DNA of 64,000 bases from Azadirachta indica (taxonomy: Eukaryota; Streptophyta; Magnoliopsida; Sapindales; Meliaceae), in contig CM040441.1 of the NCBI GenBank assembly GCA_022749755.1, forward strand, positions 10,107,475 to 10,171,474, read 5' to 3'. Position numbers and translations under genes: made by a program. The notes under the pieces were generated by a model. The model did not search any database and was not told the origin of the DNA. It was given only the letters and a program-made list of their open reading frames with translations. Positions 52,401-63,480 of this stretch are shown here, piece after piece. Within the stretch, counting starts at the first letter, position 1. Each line of letters opens with the position of its first letter.

Positions 52401-53059
52401 TACTTATATATAGCATCTGGAAAATTTATTTGAACCACATTTTACTGGCGACTGTGTTCAGCTTGGAAGCTATAACCGCGAAAGATGAGCTTGATGGCAT
52501 GTCTTTGGGGTGTATTTCTACACCATGAGAGCTAGCAGTAGGAGGTGCACGTGACCGAGCATCAAGCGGCCTTTGAAAAGACTGAAGATCTGAAAAACAG
52601 GCAAGACTTGAGTACTCTTGAGGAAAGCAGGGCATCTGAGGCTTTTTCTTATCTTCCTTGATTAATGTGAAATTGTAATAAAGAACAAGCTAAATGTTTA
52701 TTTTATTTAAGGTATCATTTCAGTTTTCTGCTCTGTTCTTCAACCTAATTTGCCTTGTCTGCCTGTTCAGCCTTTACTTTCCTACTTTCAAATTTCACTG
52801 TCTCTGTATCAATTATTTCTTTTTCCACCGCATTAATTTCTCTGTTGAATTATGTTCCTTTTTTGCCCTTTTCTTTTCGCTTCTTTCTTTAATGACAATG
52901 TACCAGACTTCGAAAATTATATTACACTGTATTTAATAGACTTATTTTTATTGATTCAATCCTCTGTTTATACGATGTAGTTCTCCACTGTGTGATTACA
53001 AAATTTATTTTATCTTACATTTTTCTTATAAATCAAGCGTCGAGCATCTGAAAATTACT
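49441..53059. repeat. Duplicated TNL-A-type 3' flank
   Basis: Collinear with 26650-28500 (for example AGCCTGCCCCTGTT near 50305 and 27133) and then with 34200-35560. No genes. Small frames such as 51015-51311 are hydrophobic, AT-driven and unlike known families. Confidence 0.6.
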
Positions 53060-53205
53060 CTGAGAGTTTACCTACAAGTATCAAGCAACTTTCCTGGCTG
53101 GGAGTACTTTACTTGAGATATTGTGATATGCTGGAATCACTACCAGAACTGCCTCAATCGCTAAGATATTTAAGTGTAATTAATTGCAAGCAGCTCAAAT
53201 TCTTT
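53060..53205 (+). pseudogene. TNL fragment D (part 1): one LRR piece
   Basis: About 145 bases equivalent to TNL-A 25350-25490: ESLPTSIKQLSWLGVLYLRYCDMLESLPELPQSLRYL. Nothing of the gene stands on either side. Confidence 0.75.
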
Positions 53206-53795
53206 ACCTAATTATCGCCTGTTATAATCTTATCGAAGGTTTGGGCAGTTGTTGAATGAAAATTGTTTTTTCAGGAATGCCCTTTTGTTATTAAGTAAAC
53301 TGTTTAATAAGTAAAAGATTTTCTTTTACTATCTACTTTTTAACAATTTGATAAAATTGTACCTGCTTTCAAGATGGAACTTCTTTACTTTGGTCAGGCT
53401 TGGGAAACTTACGTACAAGGCAATTGATTTGGGAAATTTACGCTTCCTACCTGATGTTGTTTACTTAAGCAAGATTTCTATGCATTGATTTGGGGAAAAT
53501 CTCTGATCTTTCCTCTGGTTTTGCCAATTGCATGTATTTCACGTGCCACCTCTCAATTCAGCATTTCTTTATCCGAAACCTTATTGGTTTAGCTGTGGAA
53601 GATCAAGATTTTCGGTAACCATTCAATTGCCTCAGCATTTTAGTTACAAGTAGAAAGTGCTGGGATTATTGGCACATGCAAATTTGAGATGAGGCCAGTA
53701 CAAGATTGAAAAACTGTCCCTATTGCTTAAATTTAATTATTTCAGATGTTTGCTGAATACAGTTCTCTATTTGTACAGGCAGAATATTTTCAGGT
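53206..53795. repeat. Duplicated TNL 3'-flank debris
   Basis: Pieces parallel 61850-62460 and 28557-29060. At 53272 the motif TCAGGAATGCCCTTTTGTTATTA repeats that at 48058, so the block from 48080 to 53271 lies between two copies of one sequence. Confidence 0.6.
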
Positions 53796-54480
53796 TTGTT
53801 TGACAGCACATGTATTGTCTGTCTGTGCTCATGATTTACTTTAACTATGAAGTGGACATTACGCTCTCTTGATTGTCTGTCTTTCCACACACACAGGTAT
53901 TCTGGCTTGTCTAGTCGGACGCATGAATATTGCAATGCAGCATAACAGAAGAATATGTCAATGGACAGCTGAAAAATAAGTATGGTGATGCATTCATTCG
54001 TGGAAATAACGGTAATGACTAAAACACTATGTTCTTTATATTAGTACATCAAAGAGAACATTAACGGTAATAACGGAGCTTAATTCAGGTTACAAGTTAC
54101 AAATGTCTTCTTCATCTGCCATTAAGGTTTTCCTGATTAATTCTTGTAAGATTGTATGGATTTTGGAAGTAAGAATGTTTTAGAAACCTTCTTGGCGAAA
54201 TGAAACAGTGAGACTTTTTGCTATGTATTCAGTATTGGAATATGAGACAAAATGTCAAATGCTTGATTTGAAATTGAAGAGCAATATGTCTAGAGTTTGA
54301 TTAAGGCAAATTAAAATTTATGGGAGCTCTGATTGTTTTTGCTCTGCTGATGAATGTGTTTGGAGAATAGAAGTTTGTTTAACTAGTAGTTAGATCAAAC
54401 CAGTGCTTTATCTGGAAGCAAATTTTCATTTAAGGGGACTGCTGTTTATGGACCTGCTTTTCCTACATTACATGCATTTA
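53796..54480 (+). pseudogene. LSM6 pseudogene (intron 1 end, exon 2, exon 3, 3' flank)
   Basis: Homology to LSM6 starts within intron 1 (equivalent to about 19886). Exon 2 is 53897-54011, one base longer than the parent because CAGCATAACAG replaces GAGCAAACAG, a frameshift. Most of intron 2 is deleted, so exon 3 follows within 20 bases, and exon 3 carries an insertion (AACGGTAATAACGGAGC). No exon 1 and no start codon. Introns are partly retained, so this arose by DNA duplication, not by retroposition. Confidence 0.9.
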
Positions 54481-54867
54481 TTTTTCAAAATGTGTGCAAA
54501 ACCATTAATTAATAACTATATAATACTATGCACTGTTGATTTATTATTTAAAATTAATTTAATATGTTAATTATCGATAAATGAAATGTTAGATGTTATG
54601 TCAAAGAGTTTTTATTTATGATCTATACTTGCATTCTCCTTTATATAAAATCAATAGTTTATAACTGCTCGGTATTCTAAAAGATATTAAGAGGTATGCC
54701 CTCAAGAATAAGCCAAAAGAGGAATATCCCCCTCATATTTGAAGATAAAGAAATACTCCCCTTGAGTTTAGACAAAAAAGAAATATCCCCTGAAGTTACT
54801 AACTTCTCTACAAAATAACTATTGTGCCCTTAAATATTTAAAAGACATATGTATTAAATTTTTTTGC
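54481..54867. other. Spacer, partly fold-back-like
   Basis: 54680-54850 (GAGGTATGCCCTCAAGAATAAG, GAGGAATATCCCCCTC, GAAATATCCCCTGAAG) resembles in style the arms of the fold-back elements at 38735 and 40730. Probably a fragment. No gene. Confidence 0.35.
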
Positions 54868-55097
54868 TCAAATTCTTCAGCGGTGATTGGCTGCCTTTTT
54901 CACTTTTCTTGTAGTAATGTAAGTCAAATGTTCTAACTAATTATGTTTCTTTATCTTAATTTCTGATACATATGTTTATTTTTAATCTAGTCAAGTTAAT
55001 TAAATAATTGCTGCAAACTGTGTGATCATTCAGGTTTGTATTTCTTCTGCTCATTTGGAATCCATTCGCACCTTGGGAATTGGCGTTGATTCTATGA
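54868..55097 (+). pseudogene. TNL fragment D (part 2): C-JID last codons and tail exon
   Basis: The last ~45 bases of a C-JID exon (CTCAAATTCTTCAGC...CACTTTTCTTGTAGTAAT) end at a GTAAGT donor at 54919. The exon-6-like block is 55034-55097. The rest of the gene is missing. Confidence 0.7.
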
Positions 55098-55799
55098 GTG
55101 AAGGAGAAAAGGGGAAGGTAGGCTTAATTTGTGAGGCAGCAATTAATTAAATGCATTCACCTCTATCTTTAATTGATTATTTCCTTATAATTAATTAATG
55201 ACGCTTTGATGTTAAATATTCTGCGAAGGCAGATTCTTGGGAGAAGCAAGTTTAATTTGTTGCCTAATTGCATTGAGGAATTAATATCACTGTTGTCATC
55301 ATCATTTTCTGAGATTGGTATGTTTTTCAGATCCAACTGCAAGAAATGAAGTTTTGACATTATTTGCCTTAACAAGATTTCTCTTCCCCAGTTTAAGAAC
55401 CACATTTTGACTTTCGTCCATGCTTTTCAATTTTGGATATTTTTATATTTTGATTTGAGCACAACGGATATTTGAGATTATAATAATTTGATATAAGTGT
55501 ACCTGCTTCCAAGATAGGAATTCTTTATTTTGGTCAGGCTTGGGAAACATACGTACACGGCAAGTTACGGTTCCTACGTGATATTGTTTGTTTAACGCAG
55601 TTCTATGCAAGACCATAATGAAATATAAAATATTGTAATCCACTCATCCACACTTTAAAAATTGAACATTAAGAAAGACCACACTTTCGCTTTCATTTTG
55701 TTTTCGAAGAAGTCTATGGACGGTGGATAATCTTTTGCAAAATTGTTCCACACTGCATGTCCTTTTCTACAAGTAGATGGAACATGACAACGAAGGTTT
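55098..55799. repeat. Duplicated TNL 3' flank joined to a piece of LSM6-to-TNL spacer
   Basis: 55098-55610 parallels 36230-36755. From about 55610 (GCAAGACCATAATGAAATATAAAATATTGTAATCCACTCATCCA) it parallels 38125-38335. No gene. Confidence 0.6.
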
Positions 55800-56099
55800 G
55801 GTATTCTGTTATATTTTTCAGAAAGCAAGCAAGTATTAGGTGAAGTCAGTTCCAAAATGTATTAATTATTAATTAATTTATTTCTTTTTTCCTTCCAAGT
55901 TTTTGCTGTTCTTCTCTCAAATTTCAATTTCCTTTCATCAATCATCTATTGCTTTTCTTTTTCAGTGCCTTACAATTCTGTGTTTTCTTTGTGTTTGACC
56001 AAGGAAATTCCAGGAAATCAGACGGAAAGGAGGCAGCAGCAGGAAAATCTGATCTGATTCTTTCTTTTCTGTCTCACCAAAATCTCAGAAGTTTACTTC
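55800..56099 (+). promoter_or_regulatory. TNL-C promoter and 5' UTR block
   Basis: Near-identical to 41945-42239. Includes CAGACGGAAAGGAGGCAGC near 56018. No TATA box could be assigned with confidence. Confidence 0.5.
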
Positions 56100-59000
56100 A
56101 TGACTTCATCTTCTGCTTGTTGCATTGATTATGAGGTCTTCCTTAGTTTCAGAGGGGAAGACACCCGTGATAATTTTACTAGCCACCTCTTTAAAGAGAT
56201 TAGTCAAAAAAAGAAAATAAAAACGTTCATTGATGAAGATATTAATAAAGGAGAAAGAATTTCTGCTAATCTTTTGGATGTAATAATTGAAGGATCAAAG
56301 ATTTCAATAATCATTTTGTCGAAGAACTATGGTAATTCCAAATGGTGCTTGGATGAGCTTGTCAAAATTCTTGATTGCCAAAAAAGGAATGACCAAATTG
56401 TTATCCCAATTTTCTACCATGTTCATCCATCTAACGTTCGAAAACAAACTGGAAAATTTGGGAAAGCTTTTGAGGAGAATGCAAAAAAGTTCAAAGAGAG
56501 CCCAGAAAAAATTCAGAAATGGAGAGCTGCATTGACAAAAGTATCTTATCTTTCTGGATATGAATCCAAGAAAATCAGGTATAAATACTCTTATTACTCT
56601 CTTGTACCTACAATGATCATTTATGTAATTTATTAGGAAAAGAGAGAAAAAAGAATATGTTACATTTTTATTGTCTAGCTCTATCTTAACATAGTGTTTT
56701 CATTATCTCATAATATACTAGGTCAGAGGCAAAACTTGTAGATGTAATTGTGGAAGATGTTTTGAAGAAATTGCAAGCTATAATGGTCTCAACTGATTCT
56801 AAAGGTCTAGTTGGAATAAATTCACGTATTGAGCAAGTTAAATTATTATTGTGTATGGGCTTGTCAGATTTTCGAATTGTAGGAATTTGGGGTATGGGTG
56901 GTATAGGTAAAACAACCATTGCTGAAGCTATTTTCAACCTAATTGGTCATGAGTTTGAAGGTAAGAGCTTCATTGCAAATGTTAGAGAGAAATCAAAAGG
57001 TTGTGGGTTGGAGCAACTACGAGAGCGATTTCTTTTTGAAATATTTGATGAAAATTTCAAAATAGGAACTACCACATTTCCTACATATATTAAGAAGAGA
57101 CTCCAAAAAATGAAAGTTTTTATTGTTCTTGACGATGTGAATCATTTGGAACAATTAGAGTTTTTAGCTGGTGGGATTGATCAATTTGGTCCTGGAAGTA
57201 GAATTATTGTAACCACTAGAGATAAGCAAGTTCTTGATAAATTTGGAGTGAGTTACATATACGAAGTTGAGGGATTGAATTACCATGAAGCAAGTGAGCT
57301 CTTTTGTAACAATGCCTTTAGAAAAGAACATCGCAACCACAATTTGCAGGTGCTCTCAAAAAGTGTAATACATTACGGAAATGGTAATCCATTAGCTCTT
57401 AAAGTGTTAGGTTCTTCCTTGCATAAAAAGAGCAAAGATGAATGGAAAAATATGTTGGATAAGTTACAGCGGAATTCTCACCCTCATATACATGATCTAT
57501 TGAAAATTAGCTATGATGAGTTAACTTGGGAAGAGCAGAATATATTTTTGGATATTGCATGTTTCTTCAAAGGCTATAATAAAGACAATGTGGCAACAAT
57601 ACTTGGTGATCGGTACTCTGTGCATTATGGACTTAAGGTCTTAGCTGATAAGTCACTCATAACCGTATCACATGAAAATAAGTTACAAATACATGATTTG
57701 TTACAAGAAATGGGTCGAGAAATTATTCGCCAAGAATGTGAAAAAGAGCCGGAAAAACGTAGTAGATTGTGGGATCATGATGATATTTGTCGTGTACTAC
57801 AGAAAAATAAGGTAATCAAAAGCACAGTTGAGGTTATTTCTGTTTTAGGTTTATTTTCTTATAGATATGTTGGATAGAACTTGAGCAATGCAAGTTCCTT
57901 ATTGAGAAATTTATTATGTCTTTTTAAAAAGCAATTAGAATTATTTTATTGTTACTTATTTATGTTTTCTTTTGTTTACGTATTAGGGAACCAAATCAAT
58001 TGAAGCCATCTCCCTAGAATTGTCCAAAGTCATACGTTTAGGCTCTAGAGCCTTTGTAAATATGTCCAATCTTAGATTGCTTAAAGTTTATAAGCCTGAG
58101 CATTACGATGTTTCAGATATGAACTTTAAAGTGCATCTTCCCGAAGGTCTTGAATATTTTCCGGATGAATTAACATATCTCTATTGGCACGAGTACCCTT
58201 TACAAACATTGCCAATAAGTTTTAATGCAGAGAATCTTATTGAAATTAGCTTGCCTTACAGTCAAATTCAACAACTGTGGGAAGGAAAAAAGGTACAACA
58301 AATGCCTAACTGTATAATATATATTTTGAATAGTCAGTATGAAATTGATTGATGCTAATTTCTTGTAGTATTAATAAATTATTTTTTTTATTTCAGGAAG
58401 CATCAAAGTTAAAAATCATTGACCTCCAGCACTGTGATTATCTCAGCAGGATCCCAGACCCATTAGAGATCCCAAATGTCGAGAGAATTTTTATTTCATA
58501 TTGCAAAAAGTTGTCTTGCCTTCCGTCTTCCATCCAGAATTTCAACAACCTTCGTCTCTTGAGTTTTAGGGGCTTCACAAATCTTAGTTGTTTTCCCAAC
58601 AATATTCATTTTAGATCTCCTATAGACATTGATTTGTCTGACTGCATTAATCTCACAAAGTTTCCATTGATTTCTGGAAATGTAATAAAATTAACATTAT
58701 GCGGTACAGCAATAGAAGAAGTTCCCTCCAGCTCAATCGAGAATCTAACTAGTCTTGAATCGTTAAATCTGAGCGAGTGCTATTCATTGAAGAGTCTTCC
58801 AACCAGCATCTGCAAATTGAAATCTCTTCGGGGACTTAAACTTGAGTTCTGTTCAAATTTAGAGACATTTCCGGAAATCTTGGAGGGAATGGAGAGTTTA
58901 GAAGATATTAGTTTACGGGGGACAAAGATTAAAGAGCTGCCATCTTCAATTGAACTTCTGACGGGGCTTAAAATTTTGATTTTGCATGGTTGCCGTGAAC

Positions 59001-60346
59001 TTGGTAGCTTGCCAACGAACCTTGGGAAATTAAAATCTTTGGGTTTCATCGATGTGGAATTTTCAGCCATCGATAAATTACCGTCCTCTATCAAAGATTT
59101 AAAGAAACTTAGAAGAGCACACCTTCGCGGATGCAGAGGTTTGGTATTGCCTCCATTATCAGGTTTATCTGAATTAAGATATCTACTATTAGGTGACTGT
59201 GATATAAGAGAAATTCCTCAAGATATTGGGCGTCTGACTTCTTTGCAATTGCTAAATCTAATGGGAAACGTGATTGAAAGTTTACCTCCAAGTATCAAGC
59301 AACTTTCTCGGCTGAGATCACTCTACTTGAGCGACTGCAATATGCTTGAATCACTACCAGAGCTACCTCCATCGCTAAGATATTTAGATGCAAAGAACTG
59401 CAAGCGGCTCGAATCGTTGCCGGAGCTCCTGGAATGTCTAGAAAGACAGTACCGAACCTCCTATTCATTTTCCTTGCCAAGTATATTGTACGATTTTACT
59501 GGTTGCCCGAAGCTGAAGGAAAAAGCAAACGACATTCTAGCTGCAGAATCACAATTAAGAATTCAACAAATGGCAATTGCTACGCGATATGATAAGGTAT
59601 GTGACTAACTCACTTTCTACCCACTCTGTCTTTCCTTCTTACATTAGAAAATGATCGTGATTTTCGTATCACAGGTAGCTTGTGGATTCGGAATTTTTTC
59701 ATCTGGAAGTGCAGTTAGTGTTCCTCAATGGTTTCGATGTTCCGGATCTTCAATAACTGTTCAACTGCCACCGCATTGTCGTAACACAAACTTGATCGGT
59801 TTCGGTTTTTGTGCTGTTATTGATGTTGAAGAAGATTGCGATGCTAGACGCAATTTTGTCAATGTCTCGTGTAGCTATGGTTTTGAAATCGAGGCTAATG
59901 TCATCACCACTCTCAATTTTACCATATTCTTTGACTCGGTTTCCGTCTTCCTTGGATTTGAGGCCTGTAGCAATGCTAGGCTACCAGATGTTGACGACCA
60001 TACTACTGTCTCATTTCATTTCTCCCTCTCCTATGATGAAAGTAAATTTCGAAAATCCCCAAGAGTGAAATGTTGTGGGGTGTGTCCAGTACATGCACAT
60101 ACCAACGAGTTCCCACTCAATACCTTCACTGTAAAAATGGTGCCGCCAACTGAAGAAGAACTCACTCAGTGTCATGATAACGCCGGGATGAGTACTGGAA
60201 CACCTGGAAGTGTTATTAGTAGATTTGACGATAAGAAAGTAGAACTAACTGCCAACAGAATTTGCAGAGAGCAGAAAAGTTCCTTTTTCTCTCAAATTCT
60301 TCAGTGGAGATCGGTTGGCTTATTCACTTTTCTTACAGTAATGTAA
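56100..60346 (+). CDS. TNL-C: intact TIR-NBS-LRR-CJID resistance protein
   Basis: Exons 56100-56578, 56722-57811, 57987-58292, 58397-59596 and 59675-60346 join in frame, giving 1248 residues with no stop. TIR (about 8-160) has EVFLSFRGEDTRDNFTSHL and the catalytic Glu in WCLDEL. NB-ARC (about 175-500) has P-loop GMGGIGKTT near 217, kinase-2 VFIVLDDVNH, RNBS-B GPGSRIIVTTRD, GLPL GNPLALKVLG, FLDIACFFKG and the MHD-type IHDLLQEMG near 483. LRRs fill about 524-1025, and a C-JID (post-LRR) domain with KVKCCGVCPVHAH follows. This is the class of intracellular receptors (tobacco N, RPP1, Roq1) that recognise effectors and oligomerise into an NADase. Its ligand is unknown. Using the GTAAGT donor at 60343 and an exon at 60455-60515 would instead give 1267 residues with a hydrophobic tail. 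Confidence 0.93.
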
Positions 60347-60454
60347 GTCCAATGTTCCAATTAATTATGTTTCTTTATCTTAATTTCTGTTACACATGTT
60401 TATTTTTAATCTAATCAAGTTAATTAATTAATTGCTGCAAACTATGTGATTCAG

Positions 60455-60515
60455 ATTTGTATTTCTTCTGCTCATTTTGAGTCCATTACCGCTTTGGAAA
60501 TTAGCATTGATTTGA
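60455..60515 (+). other. Candidate sixth exon of TNL-C: hydrophobic C-terminal tail
   Basis: Preceded by a TTCAG acceptor. Joined to the donor at 60343 (phase two bases), it reads IFVFLLLILSPLPLWKLALI and stops at TGA 60513-60515. With the preceding GLFTFLTV it forms a segment long and greasy enough to span a membrane. The same frame and stop recur in the other copies at 26589, 36169, 46601, 49380 and 55034. Confidence 0.5.
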
Positions 60516-62462
60516 TTAGTGAAGGAGAATAGGGGAAGGTAGGCTTAATTTGTGAGGCAGCAATTAATTAAGAACATTCACCTCTTTCTTTAATTGATTA
60601 TTTGATTAGAATTAATTAGTGAAGTTTTAATGTTAAATATATATTTTGTGAATGCAGATTTTTTGTGAAGCAAGTTTAATTTGCTGCCTAATTGCTTCGA
60701 GGAATTAATGTCACTCTTGTCATCATTTTCTGAGATCGGTATATTTTCAGATCTTGAATTTAACTCCAATGCAACTGCAAGAAAGTGTGCGATATATACA
60801 TATACATAATCTTAAATATTAATTTGTCACAAGAGCTGCTTCTGCAGTATTGTTAGGTTTTCCAGCAGGTATTTAATGATACTGTTATTAATTATTGTAC
60901 AGACTATGATAAGCAAATAAGACCGATGCTTGCAGCTATAAGTGTTTCCAAGAGAGCATTTTTGTATAGAACTGCTTCCTAGAAAAGCACTTTCAAATAT
61001 AGAATCTTGCTTCTAAGACGAATAATCTGCTAAATGCAGCTCTATATAAATGGGAAGTGTCTCCCCTGTTTTAATTTCCTGCTTAAGGTTCTGCTTATGT
61101 TGTATAAAACTAGAATAATCAATTTGGGCTAGACTGTGGATTTGAAAATTCAGGTATAAAATTAATTTCCATGCTTCATCTTCTTATCCATGTTTAGATA
61201 TTAACAAGAATATGAGTACACAAAAAACATAATTTTCATGCTCTGTTTAGGCTCCATAACATGATTAGGTTCTTTTTATTCTTTAGATTATTGAGGATAT
61301 TATTCACAACTGATTTTAATGTTCTTTAGTGTATGGTTTTTGCAAAATATTTTAAGGTGTTGAATCAACGACTTTTATGATTTTTGTCAAAGGCTTTTCA
61401 TTTTGCATACTTTCTACATTCTGATTTGAACACAATGGATATCTGAGATTACAATCATTTTTTTTTCCATGTAAATTAGTGTATTAATATGAAACAAAAT
61501 GAGAAGGAAGAACCTGCTAGTAGTATGAGAATTGGTGTTAGGAATGTGAGTCCCCTGTTTGGCTATTTGCTTTTCTTATAATGTGAGACTCCAATGGTCT
61601 AATTGAATTGTTTGCTTTTAATCTATTAATTTGTAAATTGGCATTTGATCATTTCACATTTAATACACATAATTTATTTATTAGAATTGAAGTTTTGATA
61701 TTATCTGGTGAGTGCGGGATTCTTGAAATACAGATAAAATTGGATACGTCGTATGCTTAGTTTTGGTTTGGGAATCCAATTAAAAATTCTCCTTGAACAT
61801 TTAAATGAGCTGCTTTTCCATGTTCGTGTCTCTATTTCCTTAGCCAATCACCTGTTATAATCTTCTGGAAGGTTTGGATAGTTGTTGAAAGAAAACTGTT
61901 TTCTCAGGAATGCCCTTTTGTTATTTAGAAAAAAATGGTTTTGCTTTTTCCCATGTTTTCGCAACTCTCGTAGATAATAATTTCCTTCACTATCTACTTT
62001 TCAGCAATTTGATAAAATTGCACCTGCTTTCAAAGACGGAAATTCTTTATTTTGGTCAGGCTTGGGAAACATACGTTCGAGGCAATAAACACTTCCTTTG
62101 ATGTTGTTTGTTTAATGCAGTTCTACGGACAAGCAAGAACATGACGGAAAATCTCTGATCTTTTCTCAGGTTCGCTATGTGGAACATGATTGGTTCATCT
62201 ATGGAAGATCAAGATTTTCGGTAACCATTCAATTGCCTCAGTATTGGTGTAGCAGAAATTTTCTACCACGGTGATAACACCAGCACAAGTGGGAAGTGCT
62301 GGGATTGGATTGTTGGCAGATCCGGTAACAAAGAAGAACCAGCAAATTTGAAATGAGGCCAGTACAAGATTGAAAGACTATCCCTATTGCTTAAATTTAA
62401 TTATTTCAGACGTTGTTTGCCGAACACAGTTCTGTATTTGTACAGGCAGAATTTTCTCAAGG
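60516..62462. repeat. TNL-C 3' flank
   Basis: Collinear with 46662-48080 and, at its end, with 53486-53795 and 28557-29060. It may contain 3' UTR exons: a short block after GAATGCAG near 60658 also recurs (36367, 46803, 49580, 55232). No independent gene recognised. Confidence 0.6.
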
Positions 62463-63480
62463 TTTTTTGACCGCACAAGTATTGTCTTTGTGTGCCTCAT
62501 TATTTAGTTTAAATATGAACTTAATATTACACTCTCTTGATTGTTTGTCTTTCCACACAAGCAGGTATTCTGGCTTGTATGTCTTGACGGATACATGAAT
62601 ATTGCAATGGAGCAAACGGAAGAATATATCAATCGACGGCTGAAAAATAAGTATGGTGATGCATTCATTCGTGGAAATAACGGTAATGACTAAAACATTA
62701 CCTTCTTATTAATTAACAGCACCTATCATTTGCTCTGGAATAACTTTTCGTCTCATTTCTCTGATGCAGCTCTTTATATTAGTACATCAAAGAGAACATT
62801 AGCAGATGGAGCTTGATTCTACTCACAAGTTTCAAGTTTCTTGTTCCTCTGCAATTGATGTTTTCCTGATTAATTCTTCTTGTAAGATTTTATGGATTTT
62901 GGAAGTAAGAATGTCGTATAAACGTCCTTGACTTGAATGAAACAGTGAGACTTATTTTTGCTATGTATTCAGTATTGGAATATGCCACAAAATGTAAAAT
63001 GATTGATTTGAAATTGAAGAGCAATACGTCTAGAATTTGATTAAGGCAAATTAAAATTTATGGTAGATCTGATTCTTTTTTACTTTGCCAATGAATGTGT
63101 TTGGAGAATAGAAGTTTGTTTAACTATTAGTCGAGTTAGATTAAAGCAGTGTTTTATGTGGAAGCCAATTTCGATTTAACGGGATTGCTTTTCATGGACC
63201 TGATTTTCTTTCATGCAAATTTTTCTATTGATGCACACAAAATTTTCAGGAGTGAAAAAGTTAAATTCTAGTTTGTTCTGAAGTGCTTTAAGCACTGCTT
63301 TAAATAACTAAAAGCTCCTTTATGTTTGTTAGTGTTCAGCTGCAATGGGCAAAGATTTTTCAGATAAACCAAAAAAAGCAGTTGTTTATGGAGAACATTT
63401 CTCTGTACGAAAACTTTTTTAAGTGATTTTTGGAGCAGCACTTGTGGAAGCAAGCAGTTATGAGTGTTCGCAAGACTTGT
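62463..63480 (+). pseudogene. LSM6 pseudogene with both introns' remains and 3' flank
   Basis: Similarity starts in intron 1 as in the 53796 copy. Exon 2 starts at 62566 with GTATTCTGGCTTGTATGTCTTGACGGATAC, which carries a 2-base gain (frameshift and TGA). Intron 2 is complete, and exon 3 (from 62770) reads to GCAGATGGAGCT then TGA instead of TAA. Exon 1 is missing. The 3' flank continues to the GTGTTCAGCTGCAATGGGCA stretch and beyond. By analogy another TNL should follow to the right of the window. Confidence 0.9.

Noticed and set aside
53897..54060. A functional second LSM6 gene
   Set aside because: No exon 1, a frameshift in exon 2, intron 2 collapsed and exon 3 interrupted.
60476..60540. 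The alternative frame of the sixth-exon block (ISSAHFES...EIGIDLISEGE) as coding
   Set aside because: It is open in several copies but has TAG in TNL-C and TAA in fragment C, and it does not fit the phase of the GTAAGT donor. The hydrophobic frame fits both.
53796..63480. LSM6 copies as processed (retroposed) pseudogenes
   Set aside because: They retain intron 1 and intron 2 sequence and the genomic 3' flank, so they are DNA-level duplicates.
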